From assembly GCA_016801845.1 (NCBI GenBank), contig CM028915.1:6914501-6978500 (forward strand): DNA of 64,000 nucleotides, read 5' to 3'. The DNA comes from Polydactylus sextarius (lineage: Eukaryota > Chordata > Actinopteri > Polynemidae). The position numbers and the translations under genes are program-made. The notes under the pieces are model-generated. The model worked only from the letters and a program-made list of their open reading frames with translations. It did no database searches and had not been told where the DNA came from. Below are positions 26,229 to 39,089 of the stretch, one piece after another (position 1 is the stretch's first letter; each line of letters begins with the position of its first letter).

Positions 26229-28511
26229 TTTTCCTTTCACAATCCTCCTAACCCTATCTCTCTGCCAATTACACTGTTTAATCTATATGTAGATAATGGT
26301 GTCCAGGACCTCCCTGTTGAAATGTCAGGTGTGAAGAGGTTATTAGCTAACTTTTAATTACCGTCCATCATTCACCAGCCAGCAGGACAGATTGGCCCTC
26401 TCCGACTGTCCGCTTATCTAGTGTCTGAATGCAGGCTGCAGGCAAGAAAAAGAAAGACATTTAGGAAGCACTGGATCTCTGACTTAATATCACAATTTTC
26501 ACACTATTAACAGGACTTAGTGTCTAAAAGAATGAGGAGGAGAAAATGATGTGGCCAAGCAGATCACGTGACAGATCAAATTGTGTGTAGCTTAATGGAA
26601 GATGATTTAAAAGTTTAAAAAGAGGAAAAAGAAGACAGAAGTAGTTTTAGTTGTAGTAGTAGTTGTAGTAGTAGAGAGCAGTTGTAGTGTAATTGTAGTA
26701 TAATAGTGCACAAACCCCTGCCACAAGTATGCAAGTATTTTGCATCAGCATAAGGCCGAACAGGAATCTGTGTTGTCAGATTTTCCAAAATACTTGAACC
26801 GCATTATGTTTTGTGGTTCCGAAGAAACTGAGTCATGTCAGTTTCTTGGATCTTTCGTTTGTCCGAAGAACCTGCAGCTTGCTTTGAACAGAGATCGTTC
26901 TGTTCAAGTGAGCTACGTTTCCTTATTATTCAAATGTTTTAAAAGTCTGCAAACCATTTTCATGAACTCCCCCTGCCCTTGTGTTAAAGCCCCTATTGTA
27001 CCTTTAAAGACCTGCAACCCCTGACCCAAATTCTGCTGCTCTCCACTTTCATTCCAGCTCCTCAGTACTTGTACTGGGGCCCAAAATAATATGAGTGCCG
27101 GCCACAAGCTCTAAACTCAGTCTGTATTTGGTATGTAGTGGATTGCAAGGGCTGTATGATACATGAAGAAATAAGCAACATATCACTGTTTTAAATGCAA
27201 ACAAAAGGTACTTTATTTGGTTGTAAACTTGTTTTTTTCAAATGGAAAAGAAACAAATCAAGACAACCACAGTCAGGTTTTGCTAACAGGATTTTTATTA
27301 TCATCACACTTCACATTATGCAACAAAGTCACTTTTTTTTAATGACCAAACACCTGCTGGTGTCTACTGGAGGTGACACAAACATGTGTTATCCTGTTGG
27401 TATAATACGTGTTTTGTGAAATGACCTGTTGAGACACAGTTTCAGTGCAGTTCCTAATGGTTAACAACTGACATTTTGCAGATATTGTGCTTCTGCAATG
27501 TGTCTGGCGCACTCCATCTCCTGTATATTTAGAAATAAAGGCTTTTTCACCACTAAATTATACTAGTTTATGCGCAAATATATATGTATAGTATGGAGAT
27601 TATACAATGTTGTAAAGCTTGTAAAATACAATAACTGTGAACGTAGAGCGGGCCAAAATAAGTCTTGCAGGCCTACTCTAAAAATAGAGAACCTCAGCAA
27701 TATCATGACCCAGTCTTGCGTCTTCATTTGAGCTACAAGCGAAGACACACATACAAACACACATACCTGCAGGGAGAGCAATCTCTATTCAGCCCTGAAC
27801 TGTCTTTGAGCGGATTTACTATTTTAAACTCCGCAGGGCCAAGTGCTGCTGATTACAACGCCACTGAGAGAAATACTTCCCAAGCTCACTTTTTCTTCTT
27901 CTCCCTCGCCATCTTTTACAGCTTTCAGACAAATTCCATTGGAGGCAGCGAGCTGTTATTCCAGCAGACATCCTCCCTGTGATGGAGGCTCTGGTTACAG
28001 AGAGCTGCTTCTGGATCACACATATAAACACAGACAGACACACACAAATGAACACACATGCACTGTGCTCAGACATTCCTCGTTTTACTTGAGGAAAGAG
28101 TCAAACGGAAATAGATAATTGGTGAAATCTCCAGAAATTCTGAAGCGATGAGATAGTTGTGGAATTATTTCTTGTTGCCAGTCCACAAAGGTTTTTTTTT
28201 TTTTTTTTTATCTGTGTGATATTCCTGCTCTCTCTGGCCCACAAATGTCTCAATGTGACATTCAAGTCCCTGTAAAATTAAGTATTAGCTTGTTTTCGAA
28301 ACTAACCATTGACTAGAGAACATCATTAAGCCGATTAATGTTTTTCATCCCAACATACTTTCCTTTGAACTGTGAGTTTGTGTGATATTTAAGACTCTAA
28401 GAGGAGCCTCACTGTTCTGTGAGGGGTTTTGGGTGTGTTAAGACTCTGCTCTCTGAGCTCTGTGGTGAATTACAGCTGACCCATGAAGACCCCGGGCCCC
28501 GCTGCTCCTAC
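25501..28511. other. Noncoding stretch with regulatory-looking block
   Basis: No supported gene. It contains a CT tract at 26174-26226 and a GTAGTA-rich tract at about 26640-26707. The block 25980-26170 (TAATAACC, TTTAGCATTTTAG, AATTCC words in otherwise complex DNA) looks like a candidate conserved element. CTAAAAATAG at 27678-27687 fits the MEF2 consensus. Confidence 0.4.
26174..26226 (+). repeat. CT microsatellite
   Basis: About 26 uninterrupted CT units. Confidence 0.95.
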
Positions 28512-28575
28512 CTTTGGAAACCCCCGTCATCTGGATCACATCGGGCTCAAATGGGGGGCAGAGCAGAGCCCCTGC
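28512..28575 (-). CDS. Unassigned short internal coding exon (minus strand)
   Basis: A 64-nt candidate exon: acceptor TTGTGTCAG (preceded by a pyrimidine-rich run), donor GTAGGA. Only one of three frames is open, giving 21 codons plus one base, with a protein-like reading that includes LLCPPFEPDVIQMTGVSK. It would enter in phase 0 and leave in phase 1. I do not recognise the family. Its exit phase does not match the phase-0 entry of the exon at 1423-1541, so if both belong to one gene at least one exon lies between them. It could also be a chance splice-flanked frame. Confidence 0.4.
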
Positions 28576-28622
28576 CTGACACAAGCACATGAGGAGGAGA
28601 GGAGGATGGCAGAATAAAGGTA

Positions 28623-28662
<40 letters not shown>

Positions 28663-29478
28663 CATTTAGATGGAATATACCACGGCCAGAAAATGAATTA
28701 TTTGCAATAAGCACATGAAATAAATAAATACATTGGAATTGACCATTGATCCTTGTATCTGTACATGTATGAATAATGGATGGACATTAAAAACCATGTG
28801 CCTTAATTTTATGTTAAAAATTACAATTCTTAAAAATAATAATCATTGCTGAACATGTGATTGTATATAATAATCATAACATAATAACTTGAATTTATAA
28901 TCAAAACAAATGTTAAGTGTGGGTAAATTGTGTGAAATCAGTGCACCATCACAAACATTTATCCAGCAGCTGTAAATGTAAATTGTAGGCAGAACATCCA
29001 ATGAGCCTGTTGGAGGTCCTTACACTGCACCAAAAACACAGCAGAGCCTCTAACCTGATGAGCTGCTGCCCCCTGCTGTAACACTGCATCCATGAATCCA
29101 TTTAAAACCCTCCCATCGTTGAGTATTCAACTGAGGGCGTCCAAAATTGTTATTTTAAGAAGTACTTCATGCATATTAATTCAGAGTTGACTCATGATGA
29201 TCTAACTGTATCACCTCCAATCATTAATGAATCACTTTTACAGATGTGACGCTTTTTAAAGAAAAAGTGAAAACATCACACAAACACAACATGTTATTGA
29301 TGAATTGCAGAGGTTTTGTGGATTTGTAAATGTAAAATTTTGAAAGTAAAGTGTTCTATGTGTGTATTTGGAGTTCAAACTACAGACAAATAAAATATTT
29401 TACAAAGAAATATAAAATCCATTATCAATTTGAAGATGTAATTGGGGCCTTGAATGGGTTCTGATACTGAACCCATTC

Positions 29479-29494
29479 ACTCTCTCTCTCTCAC

Positions 29495-29546
<52 letters not shown>

Positions 29547-29573
29547 CTGTGTGTGTGTGTGTGCGTGTGTGTG
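29479..29573 (+). repeat. Compound CT/GT microsatellite
   Basis: A (CT)n run to about 29543 followed by TGTACT and (GT)n to 29573. Confidence 0.9.
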
Positions 29574-30170
29574 GTCACAGGTGTGGTAAACAGATACGGC
29601 AGGACTGCATGTGTTGAACATGCTGTGACAATAATCATGACTCAGTATGAGAACAGCAATCAAGTGTGAGAAGATGTTATTTAGGATAATGACACTCCTG
29701 GGGTCAGCTCTCCATATCGCCATGGAAATAAAATACCTTGTAATTTCCTGGATGGGTGCAGAGCTGTGCTTTACCTGTTATTTTTGTTGTTGTTATTGTG
29801 CACTTGTTGAATTGCACTCAGCTGCATGGGACTTTCTTGATTTCATTTAAATGAACACAACACAATAAAAAAAGTGTTTTATTTTTATGTAAAATAGTTT
29901 ATTACAGTAGTAGAGTATATAATAAAGAAAATTGATTAATTATCAGTAAGATACAAAAATATCTGTTTACAGTCAATATGTTTTTTCCTCTACAATATAC
30001 TTTGATACAGTTTATTGTTTGAGAGGTTCAAAGCTGAGGTGACCTGTTGCTCACCTATGGGCTGAAATATTAATTGAGGATACATCTGGTTAAAATTACT
30101 GTAATGAATGAGTTCTGTACAAACACACTCACACACTTTTCACATACAATCACACACACACACACACTCA

Positions 30171-30209
<39 letters not shown>

Positions 30210-30239
30210 GCTCAATCACACTATTAATTCTAACTTAAC

Positions 30240-31300
30240 TCTGTTAGTACATTCAATAAATGATGCAACCCCTCAAACTCTGGGTGCTTCACTAATTTTG
30301 ACACTCAGCACAAAGTTAGTGGTTTTAGTTAGTTTTTGTTAGATTATTAGTTTATTAGTAGGTTAGTTTGTTAGTTTGCAAAGAGCTATTGAAAGCTCTC
30401 GGGTTAGTAACTGTTCATTTAACTTTAACAGATGTTAGGAGCTTGTCCAGAGAACAAAACTGTGGAGCTTAATTATAAGGACTTCAGTTGTTGTTCTGAG
30501 TAGTAGTGAAAAAAAAGCACATATTTGAAAGACTAAAAGATAAAAGCTTCCATGTGATTTGATTAAATGAACGCCACTGGTACGGTAAAATATGCTTTGG
30601 TGTGAATATAGATCAGAGATGTCAAGATAGAGACGGTGGTTCAGTCAGAGAGTACAGAGATGTTAGTAAGAGCAACAGGTGGACTTTTACAGCCTCACTG
30701 CTGTTAGTATCAACACCATAAGGAGTTAGTAGTGGAGCTGAGGTTTGCTTGGCTTGTGTCTTACTGCATTACCTGTGGTGACAACAAGCCAGACATTGAC
30801 CTTCAAAGGTTGACCACACAGTGTACAGGCACAAGACACGAGTCTGCTCTCTGAATGTGTAAACGTGTCCTGCTGATATAATTTCGAAACACACTGTTTT
30901 TTTTTGTGTGTGTGTGCATGTGTGTTGTTTGTTTAAAAAGTATGTGGTCAACCCAGTTTGATATCAGCGGCTACATCTGCTCCTCTTTTCATCTTGTGGT
31001 TAATAACATTTCCCTTCTCAAGTCCTGAAACCCTTCTTGACATGCTCACTGTGGCACGGTTTTTTTCTTTTTTTTTCTTTTTTTTAATGATTAATCTAAG
31101 GTGGTCATCTCTAGAAGAAGGATTGCAGGATCGTGAGAGAGGAGTGAGTGCATCAGACTGCGGGCGTAAAGCAGAGGGTTAGTCATCGGGTTAGAGAAAA
31201 CCAGGCCAGCCATCAGCATTCAAGGTACAGGTTAGTAATCATCCGACTGTTAGCAGACATTAGTACTGTTAGATATTAGTGAGATATACTGTTAGTACAA
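30240..31300 (+). repeat. Dispersed GTTAGT(A) motif cluster
   Basis: The word GTTAGT, often GTTAGTA, recurs more than a dozen times on the plus strand here, densest at 30310-30380 and 31230-31300. Copies are irregularly spaced, so this is not a clean tandem array. It may be a degenerate minisatellite. Confidence 0.5.
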
Positions 31301-32541
31301 TCCAGACCTGGGTAAAAAGCTATTTGCACATAATTATTAGCATTTGCTGTAATTTGCTTAAGTATCAGATGATGGGGCTGTACGCATCGGGACAGTTTAA
31401 TTAATGCTAGCAGGCATCATTTAGAAAAGTACACACCATTAATTTCCAGCACCGTTCATGTGATTATCTAAATGACATGAATTCCCATCACACTGGAGCT
31501 TCACTGAGATTGTAACAAATGCTAAGAATCATTTGTAAATATTTTTTTTTCCCTTTTCTGGTACATCTAGTGGATAAAACAAGAAGAAGAGGAAGAGGAG
31601 AAGGAAGAGGAGAAGGAAGAGGAGGAGCTTCAGGCATTTAAAAGTTTGCAGCTATAAGAGGATCACTGTAAAGCAGCTTGTAGCTTCAGGCTCAATACAT
31701 ACATGAGTCTGATCAGACAGACATAATATACATGCATATTTACAAGAATGGACACACAAAAACAAGAGCACATGCATACAAACACATGCACACACACAGA
31801 CACACAAACACACCCACGCAACAGTTAAAGGGAGTATGTAGTGTATATAAGAACATGAAAATAGTATCAAACCGAAATGAAGAGGTTTCAAGACAAACAA
31901 CAAGATAATGTGCGAATTACACCTTGTCAATATGTGCAAAAACAATCCTCACACACTTTTACAGACGTTACAGGCTGAAATTATTAGAGCTCTCCACTTC
32001 TGGAGCTGGGCTATACACATCCTGGCTTTGGTGAGAAGTTAAAACACAAGGCAGCTGTTAATGTAACAGTAACTATGAATTTAAAGAGTCAGAAGTGACT
32101 AAAGTGTAACCTAGTAACCAAGGTAACATAGTGAAGACGTCACAGCACGCAGTAAAGGAAGACAGCGAGCGTGATGAGTCCAGTGGCTGCAGTGTCAGTG
32201 TTTCTGATCAAAAATGAAGAGTGTGGGTGGATGAAGCTGAGTATTACTCACAGCCAGGAAGAAACACACAGGTTTGAGATTTAAAAAAAAAAAAAAAAAA
32301 AAAAAAACACTGCAGTAAATGGTTTTTGACTCAAAACACAACCTATAAAATATCTTCTTGTTAAAATCTGACCGCACTAACACTGACTACAAAGAGGTTA
32401 TGGCACTTTTAACTCTTGAACACTCTTTTTTGCTGAAACTCAAAGGGCAGCTGAAGTCATCATCAACTCTCAGTGGGAGACACTTGAACATGGATCCTCT
32501 CCTGAAGACGCAGGACAAGTGGTAGCTGATGGCGCCGTGCT

Positions 32542-34288
32542 TCAGTCACTGCAGGAGAAATGAAACGACAGCTGTTACGGTCAGAAAAGGAATAAAGTGA
32601 GCGATGATGCTATTCACATTCCTGTTGACCTCTTTTACAAGACATATTTTTGTCCTGGTCTAGCAAATATGCAAACATCTTTTCTTCTGCATAATCCTGC
32701 ATAATGTTATATAAATGAATCTGAAAAGTAGATTATGCTAATCTGATTTGGTCATGGGCTCCACTTTTAGGTTGGTTTATCTCCCCTCTTAACCATAATC
32801 CTGGAAAGGAGAGTAGCATATAACAGAAAACATGGCAGCGATTTAACACATTACTACTCTCTCAGGTTCTATCTGTTCTCCATTTATCTGCTCTCTTAGA
32901 GGCACAGAGGCTTAACACACACACACACACAAGGACGCAGAGACTGAATGTGAGCAAAAGCAAGATTAGATGTCATAAAAAAAGAGCTCTCTGGTTTATA
33001 TTCATCCAGGCGCTACATCATAAGTCACAGTATAAAGTGTAAAGTGAATGTGAGAGAAATAAACGTGACAGTGGTGTAAATCTACGGAGAGATACTTTAC
33101 CAGTCGGTAAAAGCAACACAGCAGAGGGAGATACAATGACGTCCAGTGCGAACCCTGATCCTCTTTTCCATCAGTGTAACTGGAGAAGAACACACAACAC
33201 AAAGCAGCAGAAAAGTGGGAAGCAACCTGACTGCCCTCCCTGAGACACCCCGGGGAATTCCTGTTCTTTCATTTCATTGTTCCTCTTGACTGCTTTTTAT
33301 TTAGAAGACAAGTGAGAATGAAATACACCCACTGCTACCAAATATCAGTCACTTAAGATAGGTTTCACCCAGTAAAGCTATTAAATTCTCCATCTGGTTT
33401 TTGTCTGCCAATAAAAAAAAATAAAAGCCCTTTCATGATTTTTAATAAAGGTAATCCAGTCTGTACACATAACCTGTCCTGCTGGTTTCCAGTTCCTCCC
33501 ATAGTCCTCACTGGTGTCATGTCAGCGCCTCTCTATGTGGATCCAGCGCAGTGTCAATACAACACTGACCACAAGTTACCTAAAAAAATTAAGATAATTA
33601 CATATAAATCCATAGTTAATATTATAATTGATGTTTTATAATTGAGTGTTTTTTTTTATTATTTAAATGTCCACTTTGGCTTATATTAACAAAATATACA
33701 TACAAACAACCAGTAGTTAAGACCATAACTAAGGCTTGAGATCAATTTCTTTGACACATCTGTTGACCCTGCAGTGTATTAATAGGATATAGTGACTGCA
33801 GCCTTTACCATATACATAAAGTCTACCTGAAAATGAAAGCCCATGTAAGCTGTATTGTATTGCACACAATGTATTACTGCCAACACATACATCCTGTTAC
33901 AGATGGAATCAAATCATAAAGTCATTTCTAATCTGACGTGTTTCCATCAGGATTGTCTTTAATCTAAAATAAATAGCCTACACTTTAATATTCATAAACC
34001 CTGCAAGGACGCCAGATCGAGACAAGACATTGTGTTCTGACTACTAGGCCCTCTGATGCAGTCAATGATTATCTAATGAAAAAACAGAAGAAGAGGAAAA
34101 GATTGCAACTAGTTCGATGTTCACAGATGATCATTGGATGTAAGAGATGAACAGAACAAAAGGAATTAAAGGATCTTATTTTTCTTACCAGTGATCTCCA
34201 GGTTCATCGCGCACCTGTCCCGCAGCATCAGACGGTGCGAAAAGATCATCACATCTTCTTCTTCATCATCTTCTTCTTCATTAAACAT
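32542..34288 (-). CDS. Candidate three-exon small protein gene
   Basis: Minus-strand exons join in frame: 34288-34189, 33179-33101 and 32548-32542 (stop). Donors are GTAAGA and GTAAAG; acceptors are TTCTTCTCCAG and TTTCTCCTGCAG. The product would be 61 residues: an acidic start (MFNEEEDDEEED), then MIFSHRLMLRDRCAMNLE, then a basic Cys-containing segment ending soon after exon 3 begins. The first exon itself has an acceptor-like CTTTGCAG just upstream (exon edge 34309), so a noncoding leader exon probably lies in the CpG-richer DNA to 34760. I recognise no family. Alternatives: a spliced long noncoding RNA, or a different coding path, because a second frame of exon 2 and of exon 3 also reads plausibly. 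No transmembrane helix or signal peptide is evident. Confidence 0.35.
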
Positions 34289-34308
34289 GCTGAGATCGAG
34301 TTGCCTAA

Positions 34309-34760
34309 CCTGCAAAGACACACAGTGTTTGAGTGTGTGTGTCCGTTAGTCAAAGCTGCAGTAAATATGAAAAAAAAGGCTCGTGGACTCGATCTGATTC
34401 ATACTAACACGAGCCGCGGCTCAGCTTCGTTTCTATGGCTGCCGAGGAGCGATAGACGAGCAGATGTGGGAGTGCCGACAACAGCTGCGCACTGACGAGA
34501 GTCCGGTCCCGGAGAAGAAGGAGAGAGGGAAAAAAACAGGATAAAGTGAAGACGGAAGCGTCTAGACAAAGAAAATGGTTGTGAGGTATTAAAGAGAACA
34601 GCGACGTCTTTTACTGAGCGAGCCTGCACAGACCGGGATTAATCGGTGGTCTCGCTCTCCAGCTGCTGCCACAGGTTTATGGTCTTTTATATGCGCGCCC
34701 TTCATCCACCATCTGTGTTTCCTGGGCAACAGAGGACTGCCTGCAGGCACCAACACCACC
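34309..34760 (-). promoter_or_regulatory. CpG-richer region, likely 5' end of a minus-strand transcript
   Basis: CpG dinucleotides, rare over the previous 30 kb, are frequent here (CGCGCC, CCGCGG, TCCCGGAG, GACGTC, GAGCGA). It lies immediately upstream of the candidate ATG at 34288. This suits a promoter and leader exon, but no start site can be fixed. Confidence 0.4.
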
Positions 34761-36254
34761 AGATAACACACAGAAGAAAAAATACACATGGGAACATTAC
34801 TAATGTTTTGACTTAACAATTCACTGATTTCTCCACATATGTTGAAGCATATTCACATCACAGTGAAACAAAATCATCTAATGAATAAAATGTTTGTTTG
34901 TTTGTTTGTTGGTTGGTTTGTTTTTAGATTTACCAGTTAATTGAGCAAAAACAATTAGGCCTCAGGCTGGTGCCAAGAGGAAAGGCCATGTTCAATCTAG
35001 AGAGCTGATGACTAGAAAATGGTTTGATGGTTCGTATGGTGCATTTATGGTCCTAAGGGTGGTGCTAGAGGAGAGGACATGATAGTGAGATACCCATAGG
35101 ATCCTCATATATATCATCTGTATGGATGAGTCAACCATGATACAATGTGTGTTTAAGATACTGATTACAATATAGACTGACTTCACTCAGAACAGAGGTC
35201 ATTGTCTTTTGAATTATTGCAAATCATAACACAACTGAACTGAGTAGAACCACAGACAATACCACTGTAGTTTATATCAGTCATCAAACTGTAAAGCAGC
35301 AGTAAACTGTAAAAAGGCTAAACTGAAACCAGAATAATGTTCTAAATGGACATTTAGTACATGGTGAGGGCTCCTCTGACATGGAAGTGGCTGAAGGGTT
35401 ATTATTTACAGTCTCTTATACAGTATATATACATACACATTGATTGTTTTTGATACTATTATATATTTAGATTTTCACAATAAGGCCCAACTGACAAATT
35501 CACATAAAACGAGCGGTGGCAGATCTACATTATTTACACGAGAGAAGAAGAGAAATAGAAGAAAGTAATTATAAACCTCAGAATTCACATTCATTACTCT
35601 TTATACTTAAGGTCCTTTCAGCAAGTCAAACAATCAAATCAATGCACAAAGTTGACTGAACTGAGCCTGCCTAGAATGTTTTTATTTATTATTATTATGT
35701 TCCTTATTTATTTCTATATTTTTATACTATTTACAAGAATGATATTACATCTTATTTACCTGATTTCATGGCTGTTAACTGTGTTTTTGTCTTAAATATT
35801 GAACTATTTTGCATTTGTCTTTTGTACTTTTGTATATCTTGATGTCCTATCACTACTGTCTCAGAGGAGATGGCAGTTCAGTCTGTGAATTACAGGTAGG
35901 TTATAAAATCTGCAAATATACTTTATTATATTTGCAGTCGTGTGTCTTTGCTGTGATGATGACAGGTTAGATTTAACAACTGACACATGTTGGAAACTGT
36001 ACACATGTCTGGTCTCGGATGTGTGTTCAGGATCTGGTACCTCATCATTTTACAGTACCAGTCAGTTAGTAACCAAATATTTTACAGATTTCCTTGTTTT
36101 GAGAGGGAGCGTATGATATGTTTACATCAAACTGACTCAGGTGAACATTCTGTCTGATGGTTTTTATTTATTAGGATATCAATATGGGCTGTAGTTTGAT
36201 GTTTCACAGTAGATCAGTCTGTGGGAAATCCCGACCTTTTAACATAGTGTTGGC
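34761..36254. other. Noncoding stretch
   Basis: No gene seen. A GTTT run lies at about 34889-34925. The segment 35640-35880 is T/A-rich with TTATTATTATT and TTTGTACTTTTGTATATC words, the kind of tail found on fish LINEs, but too degenerate to classify. Confidence 0.35.
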
Positions 36255-36800
36255 ATCACAGTTCAGAGATTTTCATTGTACCTCAAGGGGAAATTTGATT
36301 TGCATCAGACGACAATAAACGCATACAAACACAACATACAAAAGGACATTTATAACAAGCTAACAAATAAAAGGCATATCTGTCCATTAAAAGCCATATC
36401 TGTAGATGGAATGGTAACCAAGATAAAGTGTTTAAGTGCTGCTGAGCAGCTGTCAAAGGCCAGCACTCAGTCACTGTTTCCAGGTACTGTAGCACTCAGC
36501 TCAACAAGTGCAGCTTTAATTATAGTTATTATGGAAAGGTTGAGTGGGAGGTTTTCCTGAAGTTGATGGTCATATCTTTAGTTCTGTGGAAATGTAACTT
36601 CAGGAAGCGGTTGTCACATATCTGGAGCAGACTGATTAGTGCAAAAAATTCTGCAAACTTTATGTGACGCCCATAACTGTAGTTACTTCTACAGCCGTTT
36701 GCATGTAGATATACGATAACAGGGACAATATACACCTCCGGGCTTGATAGAGCCTCATAAACCTTGCCTGTCTGGGTCTTAGGGTCCTCCACACCAAAAT
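36255..36800 (-). mobile_element. Decayed non-LTR retrotransposon (LINE) 3' fragment
   Basis: The minus frame 36792-36529 ends with FLKLHFHRTKDMTINFRKTS, which resembles the LNVSKTKEMVIDFRKT block found in the reverse-transcriptase region of fish L2/Rex/CR1-type LINEs. Further downstream on the same strand, at about 36300-36265, comes AAATTTCCCCTTGAGGTACA, close to the 3' tail of fish LINEs (TTTCCCCTTGGGG...). The order RT fragment then tail on one strand supports a single 5'-truncated insertion. It is broken by many changes and is not functional. Confidence 0.55.
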
Positions 36801-38259
36801 ATGAAGCTCCAATTCAATCAGACCAGCAACAACATTAAAAATAGTATCAGTAATCTAGCTAAGACGTGTGGGTGAATTGCACCGAAAGCTGAGAGGGAGA
36901 CTATAAATAGTAACCCTGTATGAGTTTTTGTACCCTTGAGGCGCTTGTACAGTTAATTAAAATGGTAGTAGTAGTAGTAGCATCATCCATCCCTCAATTA
37001 AAAAGATATGTAAATTACAGAGACCAGGCCATGAACCTCACTCAAAAGTCCTTATCACAGTTGAGAAAAGAACCATTCGTTACTGGTGACAGATACATTA
37101 GCATGGATTTCCCTGCTGCTGCCTGGTTGTTGGACTCAAAGGACAATGATACATTAACTGTTACTTCACTGCCAAGTCCACGCCCCAATGGCACCAAACT
37201 GGCACCAAACTGGCACTACGATATCTCCTTTAATCTTGTTGTTTTAACTCCTTTTTTTTTTTTTTTTTTGCAACAATGCAACAAATACCATATAATACTC
37301 ATTTGCTTCCTTTATTTGCTTCCCTTTATTTCTTCTCTCTTGTTTTGTTTGACTTACTGTTTTAATTTTGTGGTCCTGACACAATGCTCTCCATCTTGAT
37401 TTAATTTAATTTCTCTGCTGCCGCAGAGATTCCATCTTCCCCTAAACCTCGTACTGTATTCCCATGAAGAAACTGTTGACCTTGTGCTTCCTCCAACAAT
37501 AACAAACACAAAGTGAGAACCTCATTGGCAATTTCATTATATACTCACTCTGGAGAAAAAGAAAACATGAAATATACTGTAGCAACATGGTGATGACACA
37601 TGACGGTTTGTCATAAAGATCTGATCTTGAGAAACAAATCTTATTTGCCTGTAGCCTGAACAAAGGCTTTGGCTACCAAAACATGACACGCTTTGACACG
37701 CATGACACTACTCGCTAACTCGCTAATTTAACACTTTTGACTCATTACATTTCAGATTTAAGAATGACATGTTACATTATAAACTTGTGATAAGCTTTAA
37801 CAACACGGTAAAATAAACCAGTGGTTTCAAAACCCATTTGTTCCCATCTGTTCCCTTTTTTTCAATTTTTCCAGCTGGGACTTCCTGTTAAATTTCAGAT
37901 AGAATTTGTTGGCAGTTACACCAACAGGGACTTTCCCTCTGAACTTCTCAGGTGTTTTTTATTTAAATCACTGTTTGTCTGTGGCCCAGAGAGGGAGAGC
38001 AAATTGTAATATATAATAACAACTACAGCTGTAAGAATTTTTTGAAAAATGAATGTGTAACGTTATTCCTGCCATTAGTCGTCTCACATGTAGATGATGG
38101 ATATTTCAAATGACTCTGAATGCAGTAGTTGATTCTTGATGCATTATTGTATAGGTACTTAAGTGTCTTAATTTATCTTCTACCACCAGTTATAAAAATG
38201 GCCTCAAAACACTGAGGTAGCTGTAAAAGTGAAGCCAGTTGAAGAATCCAAATCATCTG
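36801..38259. other. Intergenic DNA downstream of tgoln2
   Basis: No gene seen. Contains a GTAGTAGTA run near 36966, a poly-T run near 37250-37269 and otherwise AT-rich unique-looking sequence. Confidence 0.4.
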
Positions 38260-38281
38260 AGGCTACAAAGTACAAAAAGCA

Positions 38282-38287
38282 TTTATT
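38282..38287 (-). terminator. tgoln2: Candidate tgoln2 polyadenylation signal
   Basis: AATAAA on the minus strand, followed by a U/GU-rich stretch (TGCTTTTTGTACTTTGT). It is the first canonical hexamer I noted after the tgoln2 stop and implies a 3' UTR of about 1.6 kb. Confidence 0.45.
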
Positions 38288-39089
38288 TTAGAATCAATAT
38301 TCATCTTCAGCAATGCAAAGTTTGAAGAACAGCAAGGTGTTTTTTGGACAGCCATTCCTAACATAGTATACTTTACCTAACACAGTTTTTTTAATCGTAA
38401 AGGCAGTTATGTCTTGAATTTCAGCCACACAATAATGAAAAGATATTTTACAACTAACTGTAGTTCTTATTTTACTTACAGAAAGAGCCATGTGCCCCCT
38501 AAAAAAAATCTAATTATGAAAATGCTAAATTTCTTCATTGCAGATCTGACAATAAAAATAGATTTAGGGTAATATGGACTTTGATTTTAACAAGGAAAAA
38601 AAGTTATATTTCTTTTCCTCATTACAAAAAGAGCCGTAGGATGTGACCACTGCCCCCAATATAAATATCATATTAATTTATGAGACAGGCACAATACAAG
38701 TCACACATTGAATCACAGTAAAATCATTCACAAGTTTGACACAAGTCTGTCAGGTCTACAGATCAACACACACATCTACTCTAGAGGAAAGTTTACATCT
38801 AATGTATTAGTGGTCAAGCTATCCCTAGAGACACATTTTTTCCAATAGTGCATTTCCAGCAGTCAAAACAATGCAGCTGTTGGCCAGTTACTGTCAAGCA
38901 AAATACTTTTTTGGTCAAAACAATCAACATTTAAGTTTCAAATCAAAGCAACAAATGGTACAAATTTAAGGGATTACCTGTCACAGAGGTGCTGAGTAGC
39001 CAGATTATAACCCGACTAACTGTGACATGTGTTTCCAACCCACTGCCAGCGGTGTAAACTTGAAATATGCTCGTTCATTTTTCTGGGGA

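Larger units (their letters stand above)
28576..32541. other. Noncoding stretch
   Basis: No exon supported. Simple repeats include GT (28625-28661), CT then GT (29479-29573), CA (about 30150-30206) and A25 (32283-32307). The part 30240-31300 is described separately. Confidence 0.4.
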
